Positions 18,265-26,405 of a stretch of 64,000 bases of DNA are shown here, one piece after another; position 1 is the stretch's first letter, and each line of letters begins with the position of its first letter. The position numbers and the translations under genes are program-made. The notes under the pieces were generated by a model that did not search any database, was not told where the DNA came from, and saw nothing but the letters and a program-made list of their open reading frames with translations. Source of the stretch: Legionella oakridgensis ATCC 33761 = DSM 21215 (GTDB taxonomy: Bacteria; Pseudomonadota; Gammaproteobacteria; Legionellales; Legionellaceae); assembly GCF_000512355.1 (NCBI RefSeq), contig NZ_CP004006.1:186001-250000 (forward strand). The letters are read 5' to 3'.

Positions 18265-18453
18265 TTAATTTATGCGGTCTAGTTGAGATTCTTAACAAGA
18301 TATGTAAAGTTACTCAATCAAATTGCAGAGTACATGTTTCTTGCGAACGCTCGATTTTTGACAAAATCAGTCGGCATTACTAATTTAATTAGTGATACTG
18401 ACAAATAATGTCAAACTCATATGAGTTGCACTTGGTTTTTTGCACTATATATG

Positions 18454-19821
18454 TTAGTTGAGCAAACTAAGTAATCTATGTATCTGCCCCACAAGATAAA
18501 AGGGAATGGATATAAAAGTATAGTTTACGGATTTCCCTAAATTATCTTTTACATCTACATTAGTTTTACTTGGATAATCAGAATTAATTCGCATGGCGAG
18601 AGGTAATTTTTTTAATCCCATGAAAACATGTAGTGACTTTAGGCTTCCTGTGGCACCAGCTTTTACTTCAATAGGTATAATTTTATTACCATGTTGGATT
18701 ACATAATCAATTTCAGCACTTGAACCAGCCTCTTCTCTATGCCAATAATACAAAACTGGTTCAATATAGGGTGGTTCAATTGTTCTTAGCAATTGGCCAA
18801 CTACCTGTTCAGCGATGCCGCCATTATTAATCAAAAGAATTTCATTTGTTGAATTAATTTGGTTTAAACTCAGTCCTAGTGCTGTACTACATAAGCCTAT
18901 ATCAAGGAAAATTTCTTTAAAAAATTTTTCTTTAATTTCAGATGCGAGGGGAACACCATTTGCTGAGCTACTTTGTACTCGGTGGCTAATTCGGGCTTTT
19001 TCTAACAGATCTAATACATGCTTTATTGTCGATGCTTGAATCGTTTTATTAACTCTACTAAATACAAATTTTTGTCCAAGCATTTTTGGAATAGAATTAA
19101 GTACTTCGTCTAATCTTTCTATCGCTAAACGACCTTTATATTTTGAAAAGTCATCGCGATAGGTGGCCAATAAGTCATTTTGTATTTGACTAACTCTATT
19201 CAGAGAGCGTTCAGCAGCCCAATTAGAGACTACAGCGGGCATACCGCCGATAATCAGATATTCTTTAAATAAAGTAGTTAATTGCTCGTGAATCGCAGAG
19301 GGGAGCTCGACACTTAGGTCATATTGATTTAAATAGTCATAAAGTGATTCTTTGTCATTTGCTAATAAAAATTCATCAAATGACAATGGTTCCAAATGCA
19401 TATAGCTAACTCGCCCAACTGGCATACTAAATGAGTGCTCCGCTAGAATAAATTCTAATAGAGAGCCAGCGGAGATTACTGCTAGTTGGGGTAAATCTTC
19501 TGCAAACCAACGGAGTTTGCTAAGCAGTTGAGGTGCTGCCTGTATTTCATCTAGGAATAATAAGCACTTTGGGGGATCTATTTTCTGATTTAATACCGTA
19601 CTTAAATTTAATAAAATTTGATTTACATCATTAGAAGCAAAAAGACTGGCATAGGAAGGTTGCTTCTCGAAGTTGAGTTCAATTAATTGCATTCCTGTCT
19701 TTTCAGCTAAGTGCCTTACTAGCCATGTTTTACCAACTTGTCTTGCCCCACGAATGACTAATGGTTTCCGGTCAGGTGAAACCAGCCAGTTATCCATATA
19801 ATTTAATAGAGTTCGTTTCAT
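18454..19821 (-). CDS. AAA_14 / DUF4143 family ATPase
   Basis: A 455-residue protein with Walker A GARQVGKT at 25-32 and Walker B CLLFLDEIQ near 85-93, followed by a DUF4143 C-terminal half (about 200-400) containing the nuclease-like stretch SSAEIDYVIQHGNKIIPIEVKAG (Asp/Glu-x-Lys core). Such proteins are common, patchily spread bacterial and archaeal ATPases of unclear role, often on mobile DNA. It stands alone, reading toward the integrase. It is intact. Confidence 0.88.
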   Translation of the reverse strand: MKRTLLNYMDNWLVSPDRKPLVIRGARQVGKTWLVRHLAEKTGMQLIELNFEKQPSYASLFASNDVNQILLNLSTVLNQKIDPPKCLLFLDEIQAAPQLLSKLRWFAEDLPQLAVISAGSLLEFILAEHSFSMPVGRVSYMHLEPLSFDEFLLANDKESLYDYLNQYDLSVELPSAIHEQLTTLFKEYLIIGGMPAVVSNWAAERSLNRVSQIQNDLLATYRDDFSKYKGRLAIERLDEVLNSIPKMLGQKFVFSRVNKTIQASTIKHVLDLLEKARISHRVQSSSANGVPLASEIKEKFFKEIFLDIGLCSTALGLSLNQINSTNEILLINNGGIAEQVVGQLLRTIEPPYIEPVLYYWHREEAGSSAEIDYVIQHGNKIIPIEVKAGATGSLKSLHVFMGLKKLPLAMRINSDYPSKTNVDVKDNLGKSVNYTFISIPFYLVGQIHRLLSLLN

Positions 19822-20006
19822 TTAATATACTTATCATTAGTAATATACTAAATTATAAGCAATAATATATTTAAGTCAACAAAACAGACGGTTGTTTTTA
19901 TTATTAAACCAACAAAACAGCACCATGTTTTAATTAATAGCCATGGAAAACAGAGGGTTGTTATTTGAATTTTTTAAAGTATTGAGGGCTGGTAACACCA
20001 CATGAT

Positions 20007-20065
20007 ATTTACTTTAATCTCCATTAAATACTAATACTTACCTATTACTGGAGATTAAAGTAAAT
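20007..20065. repeat. Hairpin with perfect 16-bp arms in a gene-free gap
   Basis: The 536-base gap 19822-20357 contains this inverted repeat: arms 20007-20022 and 20050-20065 with a 27-base loop, read ATTTACTTTAATCTCC and its complement. A similar ATCTCC/GGAGAT hairpin is at 40242-40280. The rest of the gap is AT-rich with only very short frames. It may be an end of a lost element or a regulatory hairpin. Confidence 0.5.
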
Positions 20066-20357
20066 GATGGTAGAACAATTTTTTTATGACCACTCAACCA
20101 ACCATAAATTGGGTTATCAAGCAACACCAAAGGTTAATTAACCTCAGCTCGACATAAGCAAGCCTAAATTTTTATTAAGGGAATGGATTTTGAGGGAAGG
20201 TTTTCTTGGTTTGAGCATGATTGGCACATCAATTTACTTGAAAAGCAAAAAACAAATATATAAACGGAATATAAAATTAATAATTAATGAATTTACTTAG
20301 TTAATATTTTATACTTTCTTAATAATATACTGCTTTCATAAAATCTATATATCTACT

Positions 20358-21242
20358 ATGGCTACTGAATTTGCGCTTTCTTTGGAAAACGATACTATTA
20401 AGCCCTCTATTGAAATTGGGGCTTTTGAAGCACTTTGGGCCAATAGAGAAGTCTCGTCATATAAGCAATTGTGGGAAAAACTAGCTAACTCCCAAGATCG
20501 ATATTTAAGTAATCTTGTTGAATATAATTGTGCAGAAAAATTTTATAAAGAGGCAGTTAAACGTCTCTACAATGCTGGAATTAAACATTTTGGTGTAAAA
20601 ATTTCTGGCACAATTGATTATCCTCAAGGGTTGGAGGATGCAGATTATCCATTAGCTTTATTATATTACATAGGTAATTGGGATCTTGTCTTTTCAAATG
20701 GTATATCAGTGGTTGGTACTCGCCATCCATCTTCGGAGGGAATTAAAAGAACTATCCGATTAGTGAAAGGGTTAGTCGAGGCTAACTATACTATATTTTC
20801 TGGCTTGGCTGCGGGAATTGATGCCGTTGCTCACAGAACTGCAATTGAATCAGGTGGGTTAACTGTTGCTGTCGTTGGAACTCCACTTTGGTTAAAGTAT
20901 CCTAAAGAAAATTCAGAGTTATATAGTAAAATAGCTAAAGATTTTCTTTTAATTAGTCAAGTTCCAATAGTCTCATATCAACAGAAAGATATAAAATTTA
21001 ATCGTCTTTATTTCCCTGAAAGAAACAAAACAATGTCTGCACTCTCAAAAGCCACTGTGATTGTTGAGGCAGGGGAAACTTCCGGTACATTAACACAAGC
21101 AAATGCAGCTTTGAAACAAGGAAGAAAAGTTTTTATCTTAAATAATAATTTTGAAAATCCGAACTTAACTTGGCCACATCGATTAGAAAAGGCTGGTGCA
21201 ATCCGAGTACGTAATATAGAGGATATTTTGAAGGTTCTATGA
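20358..21242 (+). CDS. DprA/Smf-like SLOG-domain protein
   Basis: A 294-residue protein with a DprA-type Rossmann (SLOG) fold: VVGTRHPSSEG near 120, SGLAAGIDAVAHRTAIESGG near 152, and VEAGETSGTLTQANAALKQG near 240. DprA loads RecA on incoming single-stranded DNA, but this copy lacks the C-terminal winged helix of competence DprA and is encoded with a phosphoribosyltransferase inside a mobile region. SLOG domains in such pairs are thought to sense or make nucleotide signals, so a defence role is plausible but unproven. The stop codon is 1 base from the GTG of the next gene. Confidence 0.8.
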   Translation: MATEFALSLENDTIKPSIEIGAFEALWANREVSSYKQLWEKLANSQDRYLSNLVEYNCAEKFYKEAVKRLYNAGIKHFGVKISGTIDYPQGLEDADYPLALLYYIGNWDLVFSNGISVVGTRHPSSEGIKRTIRLVKGLVEANYTIFSGLAAGIDAVAHRTAIESGGLTVAVVGTPLWLKYPKENSELYSKIAKDFLLISQVPIVSYQQKDIKFNRLYFPERNKTMSALSKATVIVEAGETSGTLTQANAALKQGRKVFILNNNFENPNLTWPHRLEKAGAIRVRNIEDILKVL

Positions 21243-21243
21243 A

Positions 21244-21882
21244 GTGAAATATATTCTACAACAAATAGACGATTCTTTATTACGTGACCATCTTTATTTA
21301 GAGGCGAATGATAAGTGTTATTTTTACGGAGAATATGCTGGGCGGCAAGGCTATGCATTCAGTGAGACAAATCAATTAATTTTTAATTTTAAAAAGCCGA
21401 TGAAAGCTCGTAATAAACCTGATTGGCAGTATAAAATTAAAGCAATAGAAACTATCTCTCAGATTCTTCCTGCTAGCAAGGGATGGGCAAAGCTTAGACA
21501 GTATACATGGGTTCCTATTCCCCCCTCAAAAGATCGAAATGATCCTGAATATGATGATCGTTTGTTGCAAGTTTTATTAAAATTAAAAGAAACTGAGCAA
21601 TGTCTTGATGTTAGAGAGATTCTATTGGCTCAAAAAAGCCGTAATGCGGCACATGCTCCTGACAATCAAGTACGGCCAACCATTAAAGATCATATTAGTA
21701 ATTTAGTAGTAGATAAAGCATTATTAACTCCAGCTCCAAAGGCCATTGCAGTTTTTGACGATGTCTTAACTACTGGAGCGAGCTTTAAAGCAGCTCAATA
21801 CATTTTAAGGAAAGCATTCCCCTCAATACCTATTATTGGAATTTTTGTTGCTCGTAATATCAATTTAATAGACGATATTTGA
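21244..21882 (+). CDS. Phosphoribosyltransferase-like partner of the SLOG protein
   Basis: A 212-residue protein starting with GTG at 21244, one base after the dprA-like stop. Near residues 160-175 it has AVFDDVLTTGAS, the PRPP-binding motif of type I phosphoribosyltransferases (hydrophobic-DD-xxTTG). The N-terminal half lacks the ComF zinc cysteines. The tight coupling suggests that the two proteins act together, perhaps making or consuming a nucleotide-derived signal. It is not a housekeeping purine or pyrimidine salvage enzyme by context. Confidence 0.75.
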   Translation: MKYILQQIDDSLLRDHLYLEANDKCYFYGEYAGRQGYAFSETNQLIFNFKKPMKARNKPDWQYKIKAIETISQILPASKGWAKLRQYTWVPIPPSKDRNDPEYDDRLLQVLLKLKETEQCLDVREILLAQKSRNAAHAPDNQVRPTIKDHISNLVVDKALLTPAPKAIAVFDDVLTTGASFKAAQYILRKAFPSIPIIGIFVARNINLIDDI

Positions 21883-21983
21883 TGCGAAGCGAGGTTTCAA
21901 TTTTCACTAATGTCGATGAGAATTTAAATTTTCAGAGTCAATTAATAGCAACGGATATTTGAATTATTTTGAACGAGAGAATC

Positions 21984-22244
21984 ATGGCTAAAAATATTAA
22001 TTATCATGATTATTTAATTGAATCCTTAAAAGAACCCTCTGAGGCAGCTGGGTATTTAAATGCAGCGCTCGATGATGGTGATATTGATGGTTTTTTAGAA
22101 GCATTACATAATGTAATAGAAGCTTATGGTAGTATGACTAAGTTATCAGAAAAATTTCAAGAGAGATACAATCCAAACTCTGAAAGCATTAGGATCTCAT
22201 TTATGAGTAATGCCAATGATTTTGAAGATCAAAAGAATGATTAA
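21984..22244 (+). pseudogene. Chimeric or truncated addiction-module antidote
   Basis: The first 55 or so residues (IESLKEPSEAAGYLNAALDD and on) are nearly identical to the antidote at 41621-41935, including the start of its helix-turn-helix. After TKLSEK the sequence diverges completely (FQERYNPNSE...) and the HTH recognition part is missing. The DNA following the stop resembles that following the 41621 copy again, up to the attachment repeat. It is therefore a decayed duplicate of an element end. No toxin gene is visible upstream. Confidence 0.65.
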
Positions 22245-22320
22245 TCTCTGGGAAAAACTACCCAATCCCTGCCCAAAAAAATAAGCGATAAAATAAAACT
22301 ATATAATATCAATAGCTTAT

Positions 22321-22359
22321 AAAAAATTGTCGTGGGTTCGATTCCCGCCGCCTCCACCA
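22321..22359 (+). repeat. att: Attachment-site repeat 1 (tmRNA/tRNA 3' end)
   Basis: GTGGGTTCGATTCCCGC is a perfect T-arm, followed by CGCCTCCACCA, an acceptor 3' strand with CCA. This is the best preserved copy in the window. The upstream DNA does not encode the rest of a tRNA, so it is a 3'-end fragment left by integration, most likely of ssrA. The leader TTATAAAAAATTGTCG recurs, slightly changed, at copies 3 and 5. Confidence 0.75.
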
Positions 22360-22452
22360 ATTCATTATCCGATACAGTCCAATAAAGTTTAAAAATCCTT
22401 GTAAATACTAATAGTTATCCATATCATACGTGCATTGTTGTCCGATGTATAT

Positions 22453-23742
22453 CGGCTCTTTCCCATTTAAGGGGGCAGCTTTAATCACCCGCAGAGGACC
22501 TTAACACGTACTCTATAATTTTCAAAATTTCTAAAACCATAAGCTCTTCGCTGAATGAGTTTCATTTTGCGATGAAAGCCTTCTGTTATTCCATTTGACT
22601 TACTAAATCGCCACATTCTGGCCACTTCATCTTTCCAAGCCCAAAGTGTTTTACCTAATGATGCTAATGCTTTAAAACCACTTTGCTTTAACTCAGCCAA
22701 CATTTCTAAGAAAGTAGGTATTACTTTACGGCACTCATGCTGTGTTAGCGCCCTTTTCATTAATAGTGAGTGCAGTTGTTGCTGAAATTGATATATAGCC
22801 TCTATTGCAGGATTTTCAGTGAAAAACGCATCTCTTTTGACTTTCTTCTCATCACTTAAGTTATCAGGTCTTGTTCTTAATAAGGCTAAGATACCTCTAT
22901 TGTTTTTAATTTCAGTGGAGAGTTCTCGACAGGTCATCATACACTGATGTTGAATTAAACGGATTACATGAAACCTATCAGCCACTATCATAGCATTAGG
23001 AAAGTACTTCTTTACTAAGGAACGGTACGTACTGCTCAAGTCCATACAAATCACTTTGACACGTTCTTTTCCAGGTAATTGCTGGAGATATTCTTTTAAT
23101 TCTTGCTCACGACGGCCACGAACCACATCAAATATCTTATGTTTTCTTAGGTCACAAAAAGTAGTTGCAAACCCTTCTTTCTTACTGAAAAAATGTTCAT
23201 CAATACCCAGTACCACAGGACATGGTTTATTGATTAATTCTCGATGTTGCTCTTCATAATGCCGCTGATACCAGCGCTCTATGGTCGCTTTTCCTTTCTT
23301 ATAACGCTCTGATAAATCTTTTTGAGATACCCCGCGGCTATGCTCATGAAACACTGCAGCTTGAGCTCGCCAAGTAGCACGTTGATGTTTATTGATACCG
23401 GGAAACTGTTGATTACCATAGCGACAACAAGTATGACAATAAAGCTTATACGCTTTAAACCTCAATACACTTCGACGATGCCCTATTAACTCATGGTGTA
23501 CTGTTCTTACATACGATGATTTCTTGCGAACCTGCTTACTTTGGCAATGACTACACCGAGCTAATCGGTTATAAGTTACATCTAATAATAAGGGTTGATA
23601 CCCACTCACTTTTAATATGGAAAATCCAGGTAAATTTAGGATAAGATTGTTCTTAGGCACTTTAATCTCCTTTTGATCGCTAAATCAAGGACTTAGTCTA
23701 GACTAATTTGATTAAAGTGCCCCCTTAATTGGTGTAGAGCCG
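22453..23742 (-). mobile_element. ISL3-family insertion sequence
   Basis: A single transposase gene lies between imperfect inverted repeats: CGGCTCT...AAGGGGGCA at 22453 and its complement ending at 23742. No matching 8-bp target duplication is visible, so flanking DNA may have been rearranged after insertion. It sits about 95 bases right of attachment repeat 1. Confidence 0.8.
22485..23660 (-). CDS. ISL3-family transposase
   Basis: A 391-residue transposase. An N-terminal zinc-ribbon (CSHCQSKQV, then CHTCCRYG) precedes a helix-turn-helix and the DDE domain with VVLGIDEHFFS, CMDLSSTYRS and the C-terminal SNGITEGFHRKMKLIQRRAYGFRNF block typical of ISL3. It is slightly shorter than many members, but all key parts are present. 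It is likely functional. Confidence 0.93.
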   Translation of the reverse strand: MPKNNLILNLPGFSILKVSGYQPLLLDVTYNRLARCSHCQSKQVRKKSSYVRTVHHELIGHRRSVLRFKAYKLYCHTCCRYGNQQFPGINKHQRATWRAQAAVFHEHSRGVSQKDLSERYKKGKATIERWYQRHYEEQHRELINKPCPVVLGIDEHFFSKKEGFATTFCDLRKHKIFDVVRGRREQELKEYLQQLPGKERVKVICMDLSSTYRSLVKKYFPNAMIVADRFHVIRLIQHQCMMTCRELSTEIKNNRGILALLRTRPDNLSDEKKVKRDAFFTENPAIEAIYQFQQQLHSLLMKRALTQHECRKVIPTFLEMLAELKQSGFKALASLGKTLWAWKDEVARMWRFSKSNGITEGFHRKMKLIQRRAYGFRNFENYRVRVKVLCG

Positions 23743-23851
23743 GCATTCAGAAATCCATTTAATAAGTATTCCCATTTATTATTTTAGACAAGCCCCTGAT
23801 TGCAAGCAAACAGAGCTTCTCTGGCTATTTGAAAGATGAATTGCGAAAATT

Positions 23852-24549
23852 ATGACCTTTAATTTTAAAGAGTTCCCAAAAGATAGACCACTTTATAAAT
23901 ATTTAAAAAACGAGCATGCTGATTTTTTACTGGAAGGAAAGATCCATATTGGCACCCTTTTCTATTTTCGAGATATTAAACAACATGGTGATGAAATAGG
24001 TGATAGCAATGAGGGGAAGAAAGAGGTTTTTGAGGATATTGAGGATTTAACTATAGAGGATCCGTCCTCTCAAAACACCTTAAGCAAATTTGCTCAAAGA
24101 TTTATTAAATTAGAGAATACAGCACAAAATACAACTTTTATAAATTGTGAGCTTGTCGAACAGCAACATAGCAACAATTGCTTTATATATTGTATGTCTA
24201 AAGGTTTGACAGAATACTTGGTAGTCAGTTGTATGGTAATGCACATGCTTGCATCAAAATTAGAAGTCCTTATAGATTTATAAATTGTATATCCAAAGTA
24301 ATAAATAATTGTGCAGTTTTTGTTAACTTATCTTCTGTCATCTACGGAGATAGAAGGCAATCGTATGGAGAACATAATAACTATCATGCTTCAATAATAA
24401 AACCCCCACTGCATAAACATCATGCAGAAGTTAGAGCAATTTGGACACCCAAATCTCAAAGAGAAAACCTCCATTGCTTAGACGTTCAAATTCCCGTTAG
24501 ATATATTAAAAGGTATTGTGAACTTGTTTATAAAATTGATTTTGATTAG
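23852..24549 (+). pseudogene. Frameshifted DUF2971-like protein
   Basis: Frame one (23852-24283) starts MTFNFKEFPKDRPLYKYLKN and includes GKIHIGTLFYFRD, which resembles the N-terminus of DUF2971-like proteins that often occur in defence regions. From about 24229 coding continues in another frame (YGNAHACIKIRSPYRF ... CLDVQIPVRYIKRYCELVY) to 24549. Together they would give about 232 residues. Unlike the other frameshifts here, the junction is not in a homopolymer. The family call is tentative. Confidence 0.5.
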
Positions 24550-24671
24550 CAGGGTTGTATCAAGACCCGACATTGTATCTTTAATGTGATATAGATCTCA
24601 TGTTATGTCACGATCCAACCTACACTTGCTAACACCCTGCATTTGAATAATTTGAGGAAATAATTGATTCG

Positions 24672-24683
24672 TGTTGCGCAACA
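24672..24683. promoter_or_regulatory. Palindromic operator ahead of higBA
   Basis: TGTTGCGCAACA is a perfect 12-bp palindrome 16 bases upstream of the toxin start. Its size and position fit autoregulation by the HigA antitoxin. The upstream region also carries AATGTGATATAGATCTC, which may include the promoter. Confidence 0.4.
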
Positions 24684-24699
24684 TGCTATATTTTTACAT

Positions 24700-24978
24700 A
24701 TGATTAAATCATTTAAACATAAAGGTCTTAAGCGCTTTTTCGAAACTGGAGATCATTCAGGTATACAGTCTAAGCATCAAAAAAGGTTAAGACTACAATT
24801 AGGTGCGCTTAATACTGCTAAAGTCATAGAAGATATGGATTTGCCAGGTTATGACCTGCATAAATTAAAAGGTGATCGCAAGGGATGTTGGTCTATTACA
24901 GTAAATGGTAATTGGCGTATTACATTTGAATTTGAAGATGGTGATGCATACATCGTAAATTATGAGGATTATCACTGA
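24700..24978 (+). CDS. higB: HigB-type mRNA interferase toxin
   Basis: A 92-residue RelE-fold toxin of the HigB class, starting MIKSFKHKGLKRFFETGD. The conserved LHKLKGDRKGCWSI and NGNWRITFEFE segments belong to the RelE fold that cleaves mRNA on the ribosome. Start ATG 24700 gives the normal family length; the earlier TTG would add unrelated residues. The stop overlaps the higA start by one base, in the toxin-first order typical of higBA. Confidence 0.9.
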   Translation: MIKSFKHKGLKRFFETGDHSGIQSKHQKRLRLQLGALNTAKVIEDMDLPGYDLHKLKGDRKGCWSITVNGNWRITFEFEDGDAYIVNYEDYH

Positions 24979-25274
24979 TGGCTATACAATATAATCCACC
25001 ACACCCAGGTGAATTCATTAAAGAAACTTATATTGAAACATTGAATATAAGTCTAAGGCAGGCAGCAAAGGATTTAGATGTTGCGCCTTCAACTTTTTCA
25101 CGGCTCATACAAGGCAAATCGGATCTTTCTCCTGAAATGGCTTTAAAACTTAGTAAAGCGTTTGGCAGAAGTCCTGAAAGTTGGATGCAGATGCAAACTA
25201 ATTTTGAGCTTTGGAGAGCTAGACAACATGTTAATCTTGAGCGTGTTCATGTGATTTATGCACATGCGTCTTAG
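24978..25274 (+). CDS. higA: HigA-type antitoxin
   Basis: A 98-residue XRE-family antitoxin with the HigA start PPHPGEFIKE, followed by the helix-turn-helix SLRQAAKDLDVAPSTFSRLI. It neutralises HigB and, with it, represses the operon. The module lies about 200 bases left of attachment repeat 2 (25471), which could stabilise the element it belonged to. Confidence 0.92.
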   Translation: MAIQYNPPHPGEFIKETYIETLNISLRQAAKDLDVAPSTFSRLIQGKSDLSPEMALKLSKAFGRSPESWMQMQTNFELWRARQHVNLERVHVIYAHAS

Positions 25275-25470
25275 CCTGTTAACAATTTATAAAAGGGATA
25301 GCTCAAGAAACTGATATAGTTTAAAAAAAGGGTTTATTGCGGGTTTATTTGCTGACAATTAAGGACAACCAAAGACAACAAGATAGCAATTGCCTATCTG
25401 CATCCCGTCTTGATTTGATGCGGTTTTTCATAGTCTTTCATTGTTTTTCATGATTTTCCCAAAACCTATA

Positions 25471-25494
25471 GTAGCGGGTTCGATTCCGGCAACC
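25471..25494 (+). repeat. att: Attachment-site repeat 2 (degenerate)
   Basis: GTAGCGGGTTCGATTCCGGC keeps the T-arm, but the acceptor part is changed. The right flank ATATAATTTATTGATTTATAA is like that of copies 3-6. The 120 bases to the left (CAATTAAGGACAACCAAAGAC ... CATTGTTTTTCATGA) match the left flank of copy 4 and probably hold integrase arm sites. The gap 25275-25547 contains nothing else. Confidence 0.65.
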
Positions 25495-25547
25495 ATATAA
25501 TTTATTGATTTATAAGAGCAAAAAATCCATAAAGTGTGAAACTCGTG

Positions 25548-26405
25548 TTAAATTGTGAAGGCAGGCTCTAAGCTCATATTTATTAATAATTCATTAAATT
25601 TAGGTGAAACTTGTAGCAAAGGAAACAACACTTTTTGTTGAAGTGTAGTTATTAATTGACTCTTTAAATCATCTTCTGGTAGTTTTTTAATTTTATCAAT
25701 CAGTTCGTAAAGCAGGCTGTATGAAATTCGGCCATATCCTTCTCTATAATAAGTTTTGATTTCAGCTGCTAAATTATTTATAGTTTTGACATAATAAGAA
25801 AGACTATCTTCAGGCAGTGCCAGCCATTTAGATTGCAAAAGACTGGTGGATTCTCTTGCAAAAAAAGCAGGATAACTGGCCAACACTTTCCTTTTTTTAC
25901 TAGGGGGATCATCCATTGTTTCCCTGAGATCACTCTTTTCTTCCCTTACTTCTTCCATGGCTTGCAAAGTGGGTATTCTAATAATCCCTTGTGATTCTTC
26001 ACGTAAGTCAAAATAATCCCGTGTAGCACGATATAACGCTTTCTCATCAGCCCTGCCTTTTTTAAACACCAAGTGTGCTTTTACATCATGAAAAGCAAGA
26101 GCATAAGCCACTTTCTCTTGATTTAACATGCGCATAGTTCGTCCTGCTGATTGGGCAAATTGCGCTGCATCTCCTGCTTGTAAGTATATTATCCAATACA
26201 CCTCTTTATCACTAAAACCTACTTTAGCCATACCCTTGCAAATCAATATACTAGGGCCGTCTTTTGCCTGATAGCGTTTAAAGGCTTTCAAGTTTTCGTA
26301 TGAATCAGGCTCATTGGAATTGATTTCAAAACAAGCAATACCTGCTTGCTCTAAAATCCCTTTCAATTGTTTTGAATAATTGACTTCTCCTTCGTTATTG
26401 GGCAC
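25548..26405 (-). pseudogene. C-terminal part of the repeat/helicase protein, separated by a frameshift
   Basis: This 285-codon frame continues the helicase gene at 26363-28942: its start region overlaps the end of that gene, and adding one base to the T7 run at 26418-26424 (A7 on the coding strand) joins them into one protein of about 1,130 residues. It contains the second RecA-like helicase lobe, with GPSILICKGMAKVGFSD (motif V region) and AQFAQSAGRTMRM (motif VI, SAGRTxR). The last 120 residues are helical and not recognised. Confidence 0.7.

Noticed and set aside
18265-18453. Attachment site right after the intact integrase
   Set aside because: I looked for the T-arm motif or another tRNA 3' end there and found none.
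22321-22359. Complete tRNA or tmRNA gene
   Set aside because: Only the T-arm and 3' acceptor strand are present; the upstream DNA encodes other things and lacks the 5' half.
22445-23750. Target duplication of the ISL3 copy
   Set aside because: The 8 bases on each side do not match, even when the repeat ends are shifted by a base.
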